Part shown: positions 39,790 through 49,207 of the stretch, one piece after another
Numbering within the stretch: position 1 is the stretch's first letter
Layout: the number at the start of each line of letters is the position of its first letter
Notes under the pieces: generated by a model
Seen by the model: the letters and a program-made list of their open reading frames with translations, nothing else
Database searches by the model: none
What the model was told of the DNA's origin: nothing
Translations under genes and position numbers: made by a program
Assembly (NCBI GenBank): GCA_023146135.1
Contig: JAGLCR010000002.1
Span: 1 to 64,000, forward strand
Direction: 5' to 3'
DNA length: 64,000 nt
From: Bacteroidales bacterium
GTDB lineage: Bacteria; Bacteroidota; Bacteroidia; Bacteroidales; UBA1556

Positions 39790-40146
39790 TTATTTTCTAT
39801 TTTCTAAACCCCATTGAAGTAATTCAAGAAAAATATTCGCAGCACCTCCATTAAATTTGACTACTCTTTTATCATATGAATACGTACGAATTTCATAAGT
39901 GTCCACATGTCTATAAGGAGTAATAAGTTGTTTGAAAAAACTCTTCACAGTTAATACACTTTTAGGAGTCAGCTCATTGGGATCTTCAATCCCTTCCAGT
40001 CCCCAAGGATCAATATAATTTAATGGATTATGATAGCAGTAAGCATACGGGGATATTCCAGGAAACTTATCACTCAACAGATCCACACTTAGCCAAACCG
40101 ACAACTCACTATCATAATACCTAGCACCATCGTATTTATAGTCCAT
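39790..40146 (-). CDS. Orphan RHS repeat-associated core tip with variable C-terminal extension
   Basis: YDGARYYDSELSVWLSVDLLSDKFPGISPYAYCYHNPLNYIDPWG core motif; no upstream RHS repeats. Confidence 0.8.
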   Translation of the reverse strand: MDYKYDGARYYDSELSVWLSVDLLSDKFPGISPYAYCYHNPLNYIDPWGLEGIEDPNELTPKSVLTVKSFFKQLITPYRHVDTYEIRTYSYDKRVVKFNGGAANIFLELLQWGLENRK

Positions 40147-40148
40147 AA

Positions 40149-40823
40149 TTATAAACATTTCTTTACACACCTAACTGGCAAATAAGTTTCACTTGTTTTA
40201 GATGAACTTCCAGATCTCCTCCAAAAATAATCTTTATAAAAAGTAGTACAGCATTTTTGCCCACTTTTGGTTAAATAGGAATCCGAAGCCCAAAATTCAG
40301 ATTGGCCTAAAAAAGGTAGTCTAATATTTAAAAATTCACCCTTCTCAAAATCATAATAACCATATCTTTTCAAGTTTAATCCATAATCATTATTCTTTTT
40401 CAAAGAGTCAAAAGCATTGTAATTGTAATCGCCAATATATTTTTTCAAATCATTTATTTCGTTTTCTGTAGGTAAATGCCAGCCTTCAGGGCATGATTGT
40501 ATGGCTGTTTCCCAACCGTAGTAATAACCATACTTCTTAACTTTTCGTTCTTTGTGCTTAAAAGCAACGCAGCCTGAATCTGCTTTATATGCCAAGTTTT
40601 CTGCCATCCATTTATGATCTCCTATTCTTACCCATTTATACTTCTTACCATCTCTTTCATCAATGAAATAGCCAGATGTTCCACTATAGCTATTCAATGT
40701 ATCTAGACTTGTTGAATTGGAAGATATTACTTTTGAAGTATGACAATTCTCAAAAATGATAATGGCTAAAACAATAGCCATTATCATTTTTATTTTCTGT
40801 AAAATAATTTTATTAATTTCCAT
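40149..40823 (-). CDS. FISUMP (Fibrobacter succinogenes major paralogous) domain lipoprotein
   Basis: Lipobox-like IIFENC; YKWVRIGDHKWMAENLAY...CPEGWHLPTENEINDLKKYIG. Confidence 0.85.
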   Translation of the reverse strand: MEINKIILQKIKMIMAIVLAIIIFENCHTSKVISSNSTSLDTLNSYSGTSGYFIDERDGKKYKWVRIGDHKWMAENLAYKADSGCVAFKHKERKVKKYGYYYGWETAIQSCPEGWHLPTENEINDLKKYIGDYNYNAFDSLKKNNDYGLNLKRYGYYDFEKGEFLNIRLPFLGQSEFWASDSYLTKSGQKCCTTFYKDYFWRRSGSSSKTSETYLPVRCVKKCL

Positions 40824-41011
40824 ATCCTTCTGATCCTAAAATTAATTTCCTTTTTGGTAATTCAAAATTACTTTGTTTCTGAGCCACTCTATTGGGGTGT
40901 TTAGCGTTGAACTGCCGACCTCATGATTATGAAATATATTCATTTAGTAACATATTAAAAACAAAAAATAATCTGTAATACTCTATTTATATGCTAATTA
41001 CATTAAAGGGC

Positions 41012-41192
41012 TTTTCCGAGGGCATGGTCTCTTATAACGGACCTATTTGCATTCGGAAAACAGATGTCTCTCTATAAAAATCAAAGATAATGAATATTAT
41101 AATTTGTTGGCTAGAGAATTAGAAATATTACTTTGTCCCTCGGAAAACAGGGTTTTTCCGAGACTTTGGTCTGTTATAACGTGCCTTTTGCA
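41012..41192. repeat. Nested inverted and direct repeats (attC-like geometry)
   Basis: Direct repeat ttttccgagNNNNNggtctNttataacg at 41012-41039 and 41154-41181; outer arms ATAACGGACC (41034-41043)/GGTCTGTTAT (41168-41177); inner arms TCGGAAAA (41053-41060)/TTTTCCGA (41154-41161). Confidence 0.85.
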
Positions 41193-41355
41193 AGCATACT
41201 GCTACACCAAAAACCTAGAACACTAACTCACTAAGTCGTTCAATTTCATGTATCAATAGGTTCGCGTTTTGCTTACCACTTTAATTCTCCATTTTTGTTT
41301 GTTTTATGTTCAAAAAGAGCTAATTTTGAATTTTTGTCATACCATACTCAACTAT

Positions 41356-44300
41356 ATGAAACAATTGATATTTACTTTGGCAGCATTTGTTTTCTCTACT
41401 ACTGTCTTCTCACAGAACCTGTATGTTGATTCTGCGAGTACCTGTACTCTTGCATGCAACGGAAATACTTGGAATACAGCGTATGTCGATCTGCAGGATG
41501 CTTTGTCAGTAGCACTTGCAGGAGATACAATCTTTGTAGCAAAAGGAACGTACTTTCCTGATGAAGGTGTTGGTTATACGAATAATAACCGCCAACAGTA
41601 TTTTGAGATTCCTGATAGTGTGGTGTTATTTGGTGGGTATCCAAATGGTGGAGGCCCTCGTGATTGGGTTCAGAATCTCACTATCCTTTCTGGAGATATA
41701 AATCAGAATGGATACATTAGTGGAAATGCTTCTCATGTAATTTTTACGGAAAATGTGTCCTCAGAGTTGATTGTGGAAGGTTTTACAATTACTATGGGGT
41801 ATGCCGCCTACGGTTCTGTTACTTTTGATAAGAGAGGCGGAGGATGGCATAATAAAGGGTCAGGAAATGGGAATGCTTCTTCACCTCAAGTAAGGAACTG
41901 TATTTTCATAAGTAATAAAGCAGATGGTGGTGGCGCTATCTATGATGATGCCACCAGTTACGGTGCTTCAAGCATGATTATTGAGAACTGTAAGTTTATC
42001 GATAATAGAGCGGATGACTGGGGTGGTGATATCTATTTTAATGCTCATCATCATGGTGTTAGCTCTCCAGATGTAAAAAACTGTTCTTTCTTAAACTCAT
42101 ATAGTGGTGGAGCAGGTGGTTCTATTTATGTTGGAAATGGCAGCTATTCTACTGCTACTCCATATTTCGATTCCTGTGTGTTTGAGAGCAGTTACTCTTA
42201 CAATCAAGGTGGTGCTATTTACTTTGCTTCCACTACAGGCACGAGCAATCCAATATTTGAAAACTGCAGTTTTAACTACAATGAAACCAGCCTGAACCGT
42301 GGAGGTGCTATTATGCTTAATACATGGATGGGACAGGGTAGAGCTACAATCAAAAACTGTCGTTTTACTGGTAATATCGCTAGTACTTATGGTGGCGGAT
42401 TGACAATAAACGGATATCAGGGGAATTATGGTGCCGATATTATTAATTGTGTTTTTGACGGAAATTACTCTTCCTATCAGGGGAGTGCAGTCTTTAACTC
42501 GGTTTGTGATGTTTCTTACGTAAATTGTACTTTTACAGCTAATGATGGTGATGTAGCCTTGTATGCAAACCATTCGCAACTTTATGTAACGAACTGTATC
42601 TTGTGGGATAACTTAGCTGGCGAAATAAAAATGGATACAAATAGTACTGTGTACATTTCAAACAGCATAATATTAAATGATGAGTATAGGTTGTTATGGG
42701 ATGATAATCTGGGATTTGACGGAGGAGGGAATCGGTTTAAGGACCCTTTGTTTACAAACCCCGCAATTGGTGATTTCAGTCTACTAGCTTGTTCACCAGC
42801 TATCAATACAGGCAGAAACGACAGCTTACCAATAGGGGCACAATATGATATCCTCGGTAATCCAAGAATTTATAATAATCAAACAGTGGACATTGGCGCT
42901 ATTGAATACTTGGGAAGTCCAAGCTATATGGTGATTGATTCATTGGAAATAATGGAGTACTATTCGTGCTTGGATACTACTGCCACTGCAAGACTTAGCC
43001 TAGCATCCATGGGTGGCGCCACCAGCATTCTATGGGATAATGGTGAAACGCTGAACCCTGCTATTAATTTGCAAAATATTCATCATAAGGTAGTTGTATC
43101 GAATACGAGTGGCTGTACAGATTCTTTGGAATTTTCGATAAACAAGTATTTCAATAATCATATTTATGTTGACTCCGCTGCTACAGGTGATAATACTGGC
43201 TGTGACTGGGCCAATGCTTATAATAATCTTCAGGATGCTTTGTACCATGCAAAAGCAACTTATACAGTTCATATAGCAAAAGGCAGTTATTTTCCAGATC
43301 AGGGTTTTGATGTTACCAGTAATAATCATTTGGAAAGCTTTAATATACCCGATAGTGTAAAAGTATTAGGAGGATATCCTTCTGGTGGAGGAGTGAGAAA
43401 CCCAGATTCAATATGGACGATTCTATCTGGTGAAATTCAACATGATACATTGTATTCAAACAACTCCTATAAAATTATTGTTGCCGAAGGTGTTAGCAAT
43501 CAAACAGAAATTGACGGGCTAATAATAACTGGAGGAGTTTCAAATGCTTTCTATAATGAGGGTCAGGGCAAACAAATTGAATCTTCTCCCGTTATTCGAA
43601 ACTGCACCTTTAAAGACAATCATGTTACTTCTAATGGAGTTTTACAGAATTATGCTAATTATTTTGGTAAAGCAAACCCTTCCATTATCGATTGTAAATT
43701 CATAAATAATACCGCTACAAGTGCGGGTATTTTAGTGAATACCTCTTTCTTCTACACTGAATGTAATCCACTGATATTGAATTGTGTATTTCAAGGAAAT
43801 TATAATTCCTACAAAGGCGGGGCAATGCTGAACTATGCGGGTAGCAACGGAGAGTGTAAGCCTGATATCATTAACTGTAGTTTTATCAATAACACTTCAG
43901 GAAGCCATGGTGGGGCTATAGCAAACGATATCTACAGTACAGGTGTTTGTAGTCCTAAGATCACCAACTGTACATTTTTTAATAACACTTCTTGGTATTC
44001 AAATAGTGGTTCTATATTTAATGATGAAAGTAGTCCTATACTGAATAACTGTATTTTGTGGGGGCTTGATTCGGTTCAGGTTCTGAATACAAGTAGCAGC
44101 AGTCCTACATACGCAAACTGCATTATTCAAGGCAGCGGCAGTGCTAACTGGAAACCTACATACGGTACAGATGGCGGTAATAACATTGACTCTTTTCCTG
44201 CTTTTGTTGACACAGTCAATTTTAATATCCATTTATCGGCAATATCGCCAGCAATCAACACAGGTGATACTTCAGGCTTGTTTATTCCTGCTTTCGACTT

Positions 44301-45615
44301 AGATTACAACCATAGAATTGCCGCTGGAACAATTGATATTGGATGCTATGAGTATGGTTCTGGATCATATGCAACAAGTACTCTTGGGACAGATTATCAA
44401 ACAGCCTGCAACTCATATATATGGATTGATGGTATTACTTATACAAGCAATAATACCTCAGCTACCTATATTCTCACAAATTCGATAGGTGGGGATAGTA
44501 TTGTTACATTAAACCTTACCATTAATCAAAGTACTTATGGACTTGATCAGCAAGTTGCCTGCGATAGCTTTGTGTGGATCGATGGCACTACTTATTATAC
44601 AAGCAACAACTCAGCTAGCTTCACATTAACAAATGCTGATGGCTGCGATAGTGTAGTAAGCCTGGACTTGACGATTAATAATAGCACTTATTTTACTGAT
44701 GTTCATTCAGTATGTGATAGTTTAGTTTGGATTGATGGAAATACTTATTATTCAAATAACAATAATGCTACTCATACCTTGAGTAATGCAGTCGGTTGCG
44801 ACAGTGTTATTACTTTAGATTTAACAATAAACTACAGTACTTATGGTCTTGATCAGCAAGTAGCCTGTGATAGCTTCACTTGGATTGATGGTATTATCTA
44901 CTATGCAAGTAATAATACCGCTAGCTACACCCTCAGCAATACAGTTGGTTGCGATAGTGTTGTAAGCCTAAACCTGATTATCAATCATAGCACAACGGGG
45001 TTTGATGTTCATACTAGCTGTGACAGCTTTACTTGGATCGACGGCATTACTTATTACGCTGATAATAATTCAGCAATTTACACTTTAACCAATAGCGCTG
45101 GTTGTGACTCTGTTGTTTACCTCGATTTATCGATAGATACCGTGAACAGTGGTGTAACACAAACGGGAGATACACTTTATGCCAATACGCCAAATGCTAT
45201 TTATCAATGGCTAAACTGCAACAGTGGGTATGCAATTATCCCTGGTGAATCATCTCGCCAGTTTATTGCTACAGTAAATGGCTCTTATGCTGTGGAAATA
45301 AAGGAGAACAACTGTACGGATACTTCTGCTTGTTTTAATATCACAGGAATTGGTATTGAAACAATTGAACATAAAATGGGATTTCGTGTATTTCCTAATC
45401 CTACAAAGGGTAAGGTTGAGTTATTCTTCGATCGTGAAATTGGGGATGCAGAAATCCTTATCATGAACTCTCTCGGGCAGCTTGTATTGCAACAAAGGAT
45501 TAGCTCTACAGATTATATTAGTACGGAAATATTAGGTGCTCCAGGAGTTTATTACCTTAGAGTAGTTGATGTACAGGGGCAATCTCTTACTGTTAAGGTA
45601 ATTAAGCAAAAATAG
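41356..45615 (+). CDS. Large secreted protein: two parallel beta-helix modules, five CDS-x-xWIDG repeats, T9SS sorting domain
   Basis: Start refined to MKQLIFTLAAFVFSTTVFSQ; duplicated (L/I)YVDSA...NLQDAL...IAKG.YFPD modules; C-terminal FRVFPNPTKGKVELFF. Confidence 0.88.
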   Translation: MKQLIFTLAAFVFSTTVFSQNLYVDSASTCTLACNGNTWNTAYVDLQDALSVALAGDTIFVAKGTYFPDEGVGYTNNNRQQYFEIPDSVVLFGGYPNGGGPRDWVQNLTILSGDINQNGYISGNASHVIFTENVSSELIVEGFTITMGYAAYGSVTFDKRGGGWHNKGSGNGNASSPQVRNCIFISNKADGGGAIYDDATSYGASSMIIENCKFIDNRADDWGGDIYFNAHHHGVSSPDVKNCSFLNSYSGGAGGSIYVGNGSYSTATPYFDSCVFESSYSYNQGGAIYFASTTGTSNPIFENCSFNYNETSLNRGGAIMLNTWMGQGRATIKNCRFTGNIASTYGGGLTINGYQGNYGADIINCVFDGNYSSYQGSAVFNSVCDVSYVNCTFTANDGDVALYANHSQLYVTNCILWDNLAGEIKMDTNSTVYISNSIILNDEYRLLWDDNLGFDGGGNRFKDPLFTNPAIGDFSLLACSPAINTGRNDSLPIGAQYDILGNPRIYNNQTVDIGAIEYLGSPSYMVIDSLEIMEYYSCLDTTATARLSLASMGGATSILWDNGETLNPAINLQNIHHKVVVSNTSGCTDSLEFSINKYFNNHIYVDSAATGDNTGCDWANAYNNLQDALYHAKATYTVHIAKGSYFPDQGFDVTSNNHLESFNIPDSVKVLGGYPSGGGVRNPDSIWTILSGEIQHDTLYSNNSYKIIVAEGVSNQTEIDGLIITGGVSNAFYNEGQGKQIESSPVIRNCTFKDNHVTSNGVLQNYANYFGKANPSIIDCKFINNTATSAGILVNTSFFYTECNPLILNCVFQGNYNSYKGGAMLNYAGSNGECKPDIINCSFINNTSGSHGGAIANDIYSTGVCSPKITNCTFFNNTSWYSNSGSIFNDESSPILNNCILWGLDSVQVLNTSSSSPTYANCIIQGSGSANWKPTYGTDGGNNIDSFPAFVDTVNFNIHLSAISPAINTGDTSGLFIPAFDLDYNHRIAAGTIDIGCYEYGSGSYATSTLGTDYQTACNSYIWIDGITYTSNNTSATYILTNSIGGDSIVTLNLTINQSTYGLDQQVACDSFVWIDGTTYYTSNNSASFTLTNADGCDSVVSLDLTINNSTYFTDVHSVCDSLVWIDGNTYYSNNNNATHTLSNAVGCDSVITLDLTINYSTYGLDQQVACDSFTWIDGIIYYASNNTASYTLSNTVGCDSVVSLNLIINHSTTGFDVHTSCDSFTWIDGITYYADNNSAIYTLTNSAGCDSVVYLDLSIDTVNSGVTQTGDTLYANTPNAIYQWLNCNSGYAIIPGESSRQFIATVNGSYAVEIKENNCTDTSACFNITGIGIETIEHKMGFRVFPNPTKGKVELFFDREIGDAEILIMNSLGQLVLQQRISSTDYISTEILGAPGVYYLRVVDVQGQSLTVKVIKQK
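44380..45140 (+). repeat. Five tandem protein repeats of about 50 aa (CDSFTWIDGITYYASNNTASYTLTN..GCDSVVSLDLTIN)
   Basis: Visible in translation of the ORF. Confidence 0.9.
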
Positions 45616-45676
45616 GGGGCTTGTCACATGTCTGTTTCTTGTTGTCTTTATCAGATAATAAAGAAGTAATGTACAG

Positions 45677-48600
45677 TTATCTAATGACAAGCCTAAATGT
45701 TTTCTTTATGCCATCTGTTAGTATCTCAATGTGATATAATCCAGGAGACTCCGTTAATTTGAAGGTGTATCGAGGAGTATTAATATTATTATTCTGAAAT
45801 ACTAACTGCCCACTAGCGTTATATACCTTGACTGTCACATCTCTTAATGAGCCCAATTCTATATTTACAATTCCTTTTGTTGGATTTGGAAATATATTTA
45901 CCTTTTTAAATATCTCATTATCATCAATACTCGCACTTACAATACTAATACATGAGGAAGTGTCAATACAGGTGTTTTTTGTGATCTCAACAGCATAAGA
46001 GCCATTTATTACTGCAGTAAAAGCTTGTGAGTTAGCATTTGGAATTAGAGCATAGTTATTCCCACAATCAAGCCATTGGTATGTGGCGCCATTTTGTTTA
46101 GCAGTTATGGTAGGATCCACTATTAATAAGGCGGTATCAATAGTATTTATTGTTAAATTCAATCGGATAATGGAGTCACAGCCCCAGATACTCGACAAAG
46201 TATCAATGGCTGTATTATTATTTGAAGTATAGGTTTGTCCATCAATCCATGTAAATGAATCGCAGGCAACAACAGTGTCAATACCGAAACTAGAAGTATG
46301 AATAGTTAAATCTAGGAGTAGTATCGAATCACAGCCCCAGATACTCGACAAGGTATCAATGGCTGTATTATTACTTGAAGTATAGGTTTGTCCATTTACC
46401 CATGTAAATGAATCGCAGGCAATATGCACTTCTGTGTTAACAGTAGTATTACTAATAGTTAGGTTAAGAATGATAATTGAATCACCTCCTATGGAATTAG
46501 TAAGTGTATCTGTTGCCGTGCTGTTACTTGCATAATAGGTAATACCATCAATCCAAGTTAATGAATCACAAGCAACTATAATATCAGTGCCATAGCTAGT
46601 ACTTGATTCATTTCTGTATAATTTGGCGCAATAATGATCTTGCCAATTTTTTCCGGCTATTATTATATCTTTATCGTTGTCATTATTGATGTCTAGGAAA
46701 ATGATAGAGCCTGTAAAAAGCGAATCGAAAGGCATTCCCTGTTGATAGGAAAAACTACCCGAGCCATTATTTATGTATAGTTTTGTTGTAGCTTTATAGG
46801 TACTACTCGTTCCCGATATTAAAATATCCATATCATTGTCATTATCAATATCGGCAATAGAAATTGCGCTTTTATACACATTTTCGAAAGGGGTATAGGG
46901 AACGAATGAAAAGGTGCCACTACCATTATTAGTATATAATCTCGACAATTTTAATCCTGAACCATGTTGCCCTGAAATAAGAACATCCATATCATTATCT
47001 CCATCGATATCAGCAAATGCCACAGCACCCTCTTTGGCATTATAAAATGGATTTCCAGAAACAAGAGTAAATGTACCTGTGCCATTATTTGTATACAATT
47101 TAGCGTATACATTTGGGTAATTGTTGTTATGCCCAGTAATTAATAAATCTTGATCATTATCACCATCAATATCAGCAAAGGCAACAGCGCTTTGATCAAC
47201 ATTGATAAGCGAGGTGTTGGTTTTTAGAGTGAAAACACCACTTCCATTATTAGTATATAAGAGTGAATTTGCAAGCGCAGTTGAGTTTGCTCCACATAGT
47301 AAGAGGTCTAAATCAGTATCGCCATCGATATCAGCAAATGCGATTGAACTGCAATCCATAGCCGAAAAGGGTGTGCTTGAAACTAATGAAAAAACACCAC
47401 TTCCATTATTGACTAGTAATTTTGTGACTCTTGAACCCGAATTATTTTGACCACTATATATCAAGTCCATATCACTATCACCATCAATATCAGCAAAAGC
47501 TACACTAGAACAAAAGAGACTATCAAATATATTCAGTGTATCAACTTTATAAGTCCCATTTCCATTATTAATGTACAGTTTTGATTGATATGTACTATTA
47601 TAGTGCCATCCGCCTATAAACACATCCTGGTCACCATCATTATCAATATCAGCATAGGCAATTTTTCCATTATATACTCCCTCAAAAGGAGTGCCCAAAG
47701 CAAGAGTAAAAACGCCTGTTCCATTGTTTACGTATAGACTGGAAAATTTCTTCATATTGCCTCCGTCACCCATTAAAAAAATATCTTGGTCATTATCATT
47801 GTCAAAATCTCCCACCGCTATGGAGCTATTTCCCACTGCCACAAAAGGGTCTCCTGCAGTTGCTGTATATACCCCATTTCCATTATTTGAATACAATTTG
47901 GTAACTTTATTTGCTAGATCTCCTGTAATAAATATGTCCTGATCATTGTCATTATCAATATCAATAAAAGCCACGTCACCAGAATTAATTCCAATAAATG
48001 AAGTGCCTAAAACTTTAGTAAAAATTCCACTACCATTATTTGAGTATAATTGCGTTACCGGATTTTGAACTGTGGTATCTCCTGCAAGCAGAAGATCCAT
48101 ATCACCATCATTATCTATATCGGCAAAAGCAATAGAGCTATTATAAACAGAATCAATAGTTGAAGCACTAGATGCGGTGAAAATACCACTGCCATTATTT
48201 TTATAAAGATGAGATACTGGGTGGTTATAACTTTTATAACCCGTAATTAGCACGTCTTGATCAAGATCATTGTCAATATCAACAAATGCTACTGCGCTTG
48301 ATTCAACTCCTGAAAAAGGCGTTCCACTAACTAAAGTGAATGTGCCACTTCCATTATTGGTATATAACTTAGTTATTCGCTGCCATGAGCTATTTCTACC
48401 CGTTATAAGCACATCTTGATCTCCATCACTATCCACATCGCAAAAATCAATAGTACCTCCTTCTAAACCTTCAAATACCGTAGTTGGGTCTAAAGAAAAA
48501 CCTCCAGAGCCGTTGTTCGTGTATAATTTAGTAATCAGTTGGTTGGAGGTATTTTTACCTGATATAAGCACGTCAATATTCCCATCGCCATTAATATCAG

Positions 48601-48910
48601 CTGTAGCAATGGCACTATTTACAACACCAATAAATGGCGTGCCCAAAACTCTTGTTAAGTTTCCAGATACATCATTTATGTAAAGTAAAGCAACCTTTAC
48701 CCCTTTTGCATTATTACCAGTAATAAAAAGGTCTAGATATCCATCATTATTTACATCAGCACTAGTTGTAGCCCCAGCATATGCTCCTGCAAAAGTTGTA
48801 ATATTTTGCGGTGCAGGAGGAGGTGCAGGAATTTGTTTAAAAGAGATATTCTGTCCAAAACTAATATTGAAAGCAAGGACTAGCAATAGTGATAATAGGC
48901 TATTTTTCAT
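45677..48910 (-). CDS. Secreted FG-GAP/VCBS-repeat protein with three CDS-WIDG repeats and T9SS sorting domain
   Basis: Fourteen ADIDNDGDQDVLITG-type repeats; VNIFPNPTKGIVNIELG C-terminus; start refined to MKNSLLSLLL. Confidence 0.9.
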   Translation of the reverse strand: MKNSLLSLLLVLAFNISFGQNISFKQIPAPPPAPQNITTFAGAYAGATTSADVNNDGYLDLFITGNNAKGVKVALLYINDVSGNLTRVLGTPFIGVVNSAIATADINGDGNIDVLISGKNTSNQLITKLYTNNGSGGFSLDPTTVFEGLEGGTIDFCDVDSDGDQDVLITGRNSSWQRITKLYTNNGSGTFTLVSGTPFSGVESSAVAFVDIDNDLDQDVLITGYKSYNHPVSHLYKNNGSGIFTASSASTIDSVYNSSIAFADIDNDGDMDLLLAGDTTVQNPVTQLYSNNGSGIFTKVLGTSFIGINSGDVAFIDIDNDNDQDIFITGDLANKVTKLYSNNGNGVYTATAGDPFVAVGNSSIAVGDFDNDNDQDIFLMGDGGNMKKFSSLYVNNGTGVFTLALGTPFEGVYNGKIAYADIDNDGDQDVFIGGWHYNSTYQSKLYINNGNGTYKVDTLNIFDSLFCSSVAFADIDGDSDMDLIYSGQNNSGSRVTKLLVNNGSGVFSLVSSTPFSAMDCSSIAFADIDGDTDLDLLLCGANSTALANSLLYTNNGSGVFTLKTNTSLINVDQSAVAFADIDGDNDQDLLITGHNNNYPNVYAKLYTNNGTGTFTLVSGNPFYNAKEGAVAFADIDGDNDMDVLISGQHGSGLKLSRLYTNNGSGTFSFVPYTPFENVYKSAISIADIDNDNDMDILISGTSSTYKATTKLYINNGSGSFSYQQGMPFDSLFTGSIIFLDINNDNDKDIIIAGKNWQDHYCAKLYRNESSTSYGTDIIVACDSLTWIDGITYYASNSTATDTLTNSIGGDSIIILNLTISNTTVNTEVHIACDSFTWVNGQTYTSSNNTAIDTLSSIWGCDSILLLDLTIHTSSFGIDTVVACDSFTWIDGQTYTSNNNTAIDTLSSIWGCDSIIRLNLTINTIDTALLIVDPTITAKQNGATYQWLDCGNNYALIPNANSQAFTAVINGSYAVEITKNTCIDTSSCISIVSASIDDNEIFKKVNIFPNPTKGIVNIELGSLRDVTVKVYNASGQLVFQNNNINTPRYTFKLTESPGLYHIEILTDGIKKTFRLVIR
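46175..46428 (-). repeat. Near-identical tandem DNA repeats, period about 153 bp
   Basis: cacagccccagatactcgacaa(a/g)gtatcaatggctgtattatta at about 46177 and about 46330, each followed by near-identical sequence through gaatcgcaggcaa. Confidence 0.85.
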
Positions 48911-49207
48911 TTCAAAACGGTTTATAATCATTGAAAACAAAATTAACTAATAAACATAATATCAACTTATTATAATATTGAATTAAGTGCATTGAATCAT
49001 TAAAGTTCGTTAGCTTCATATTAAGCACAAATCTAATATATTTATTGGAATAGTCCAATTAATTTGTGATTTACCACATTTTTATTAGCTGTGGGAAAAC
49101 TAATTTCCTTGGCATGTACTAAGATAAAAGGCATAAAAAAAATAGCTTGGCAATAATTAAGCAAAAAATCATTTTCTTTGCACTTCAAAATTCAAATAGT
49201 AAAGATT

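Noticed and set aside
39790-40146. Full RHS/T6SS effector
   Set aside because: Only the core tip is present, without YD repeats or delivery domains.
42097-42579. 160-aa minus-strand ORF
   Set aside because: Antisense inside the large secreted beta-helix gene.
45618-45693. GGCTTGTCA...TGACAAGCC inverted repeat as a mobile-element end
   Set aside because: Lies between convergent stop codons; a bidirectional terminator or 3'-end structure is the simpler explanation.
44380-48900. Regularly spaced repeats considered as CRISPR
   Set aside because: They are in-frame protein repeats (CDS-WIDG and FG-GAP) with diverged DNA, not short identical repeats with unique spacers.
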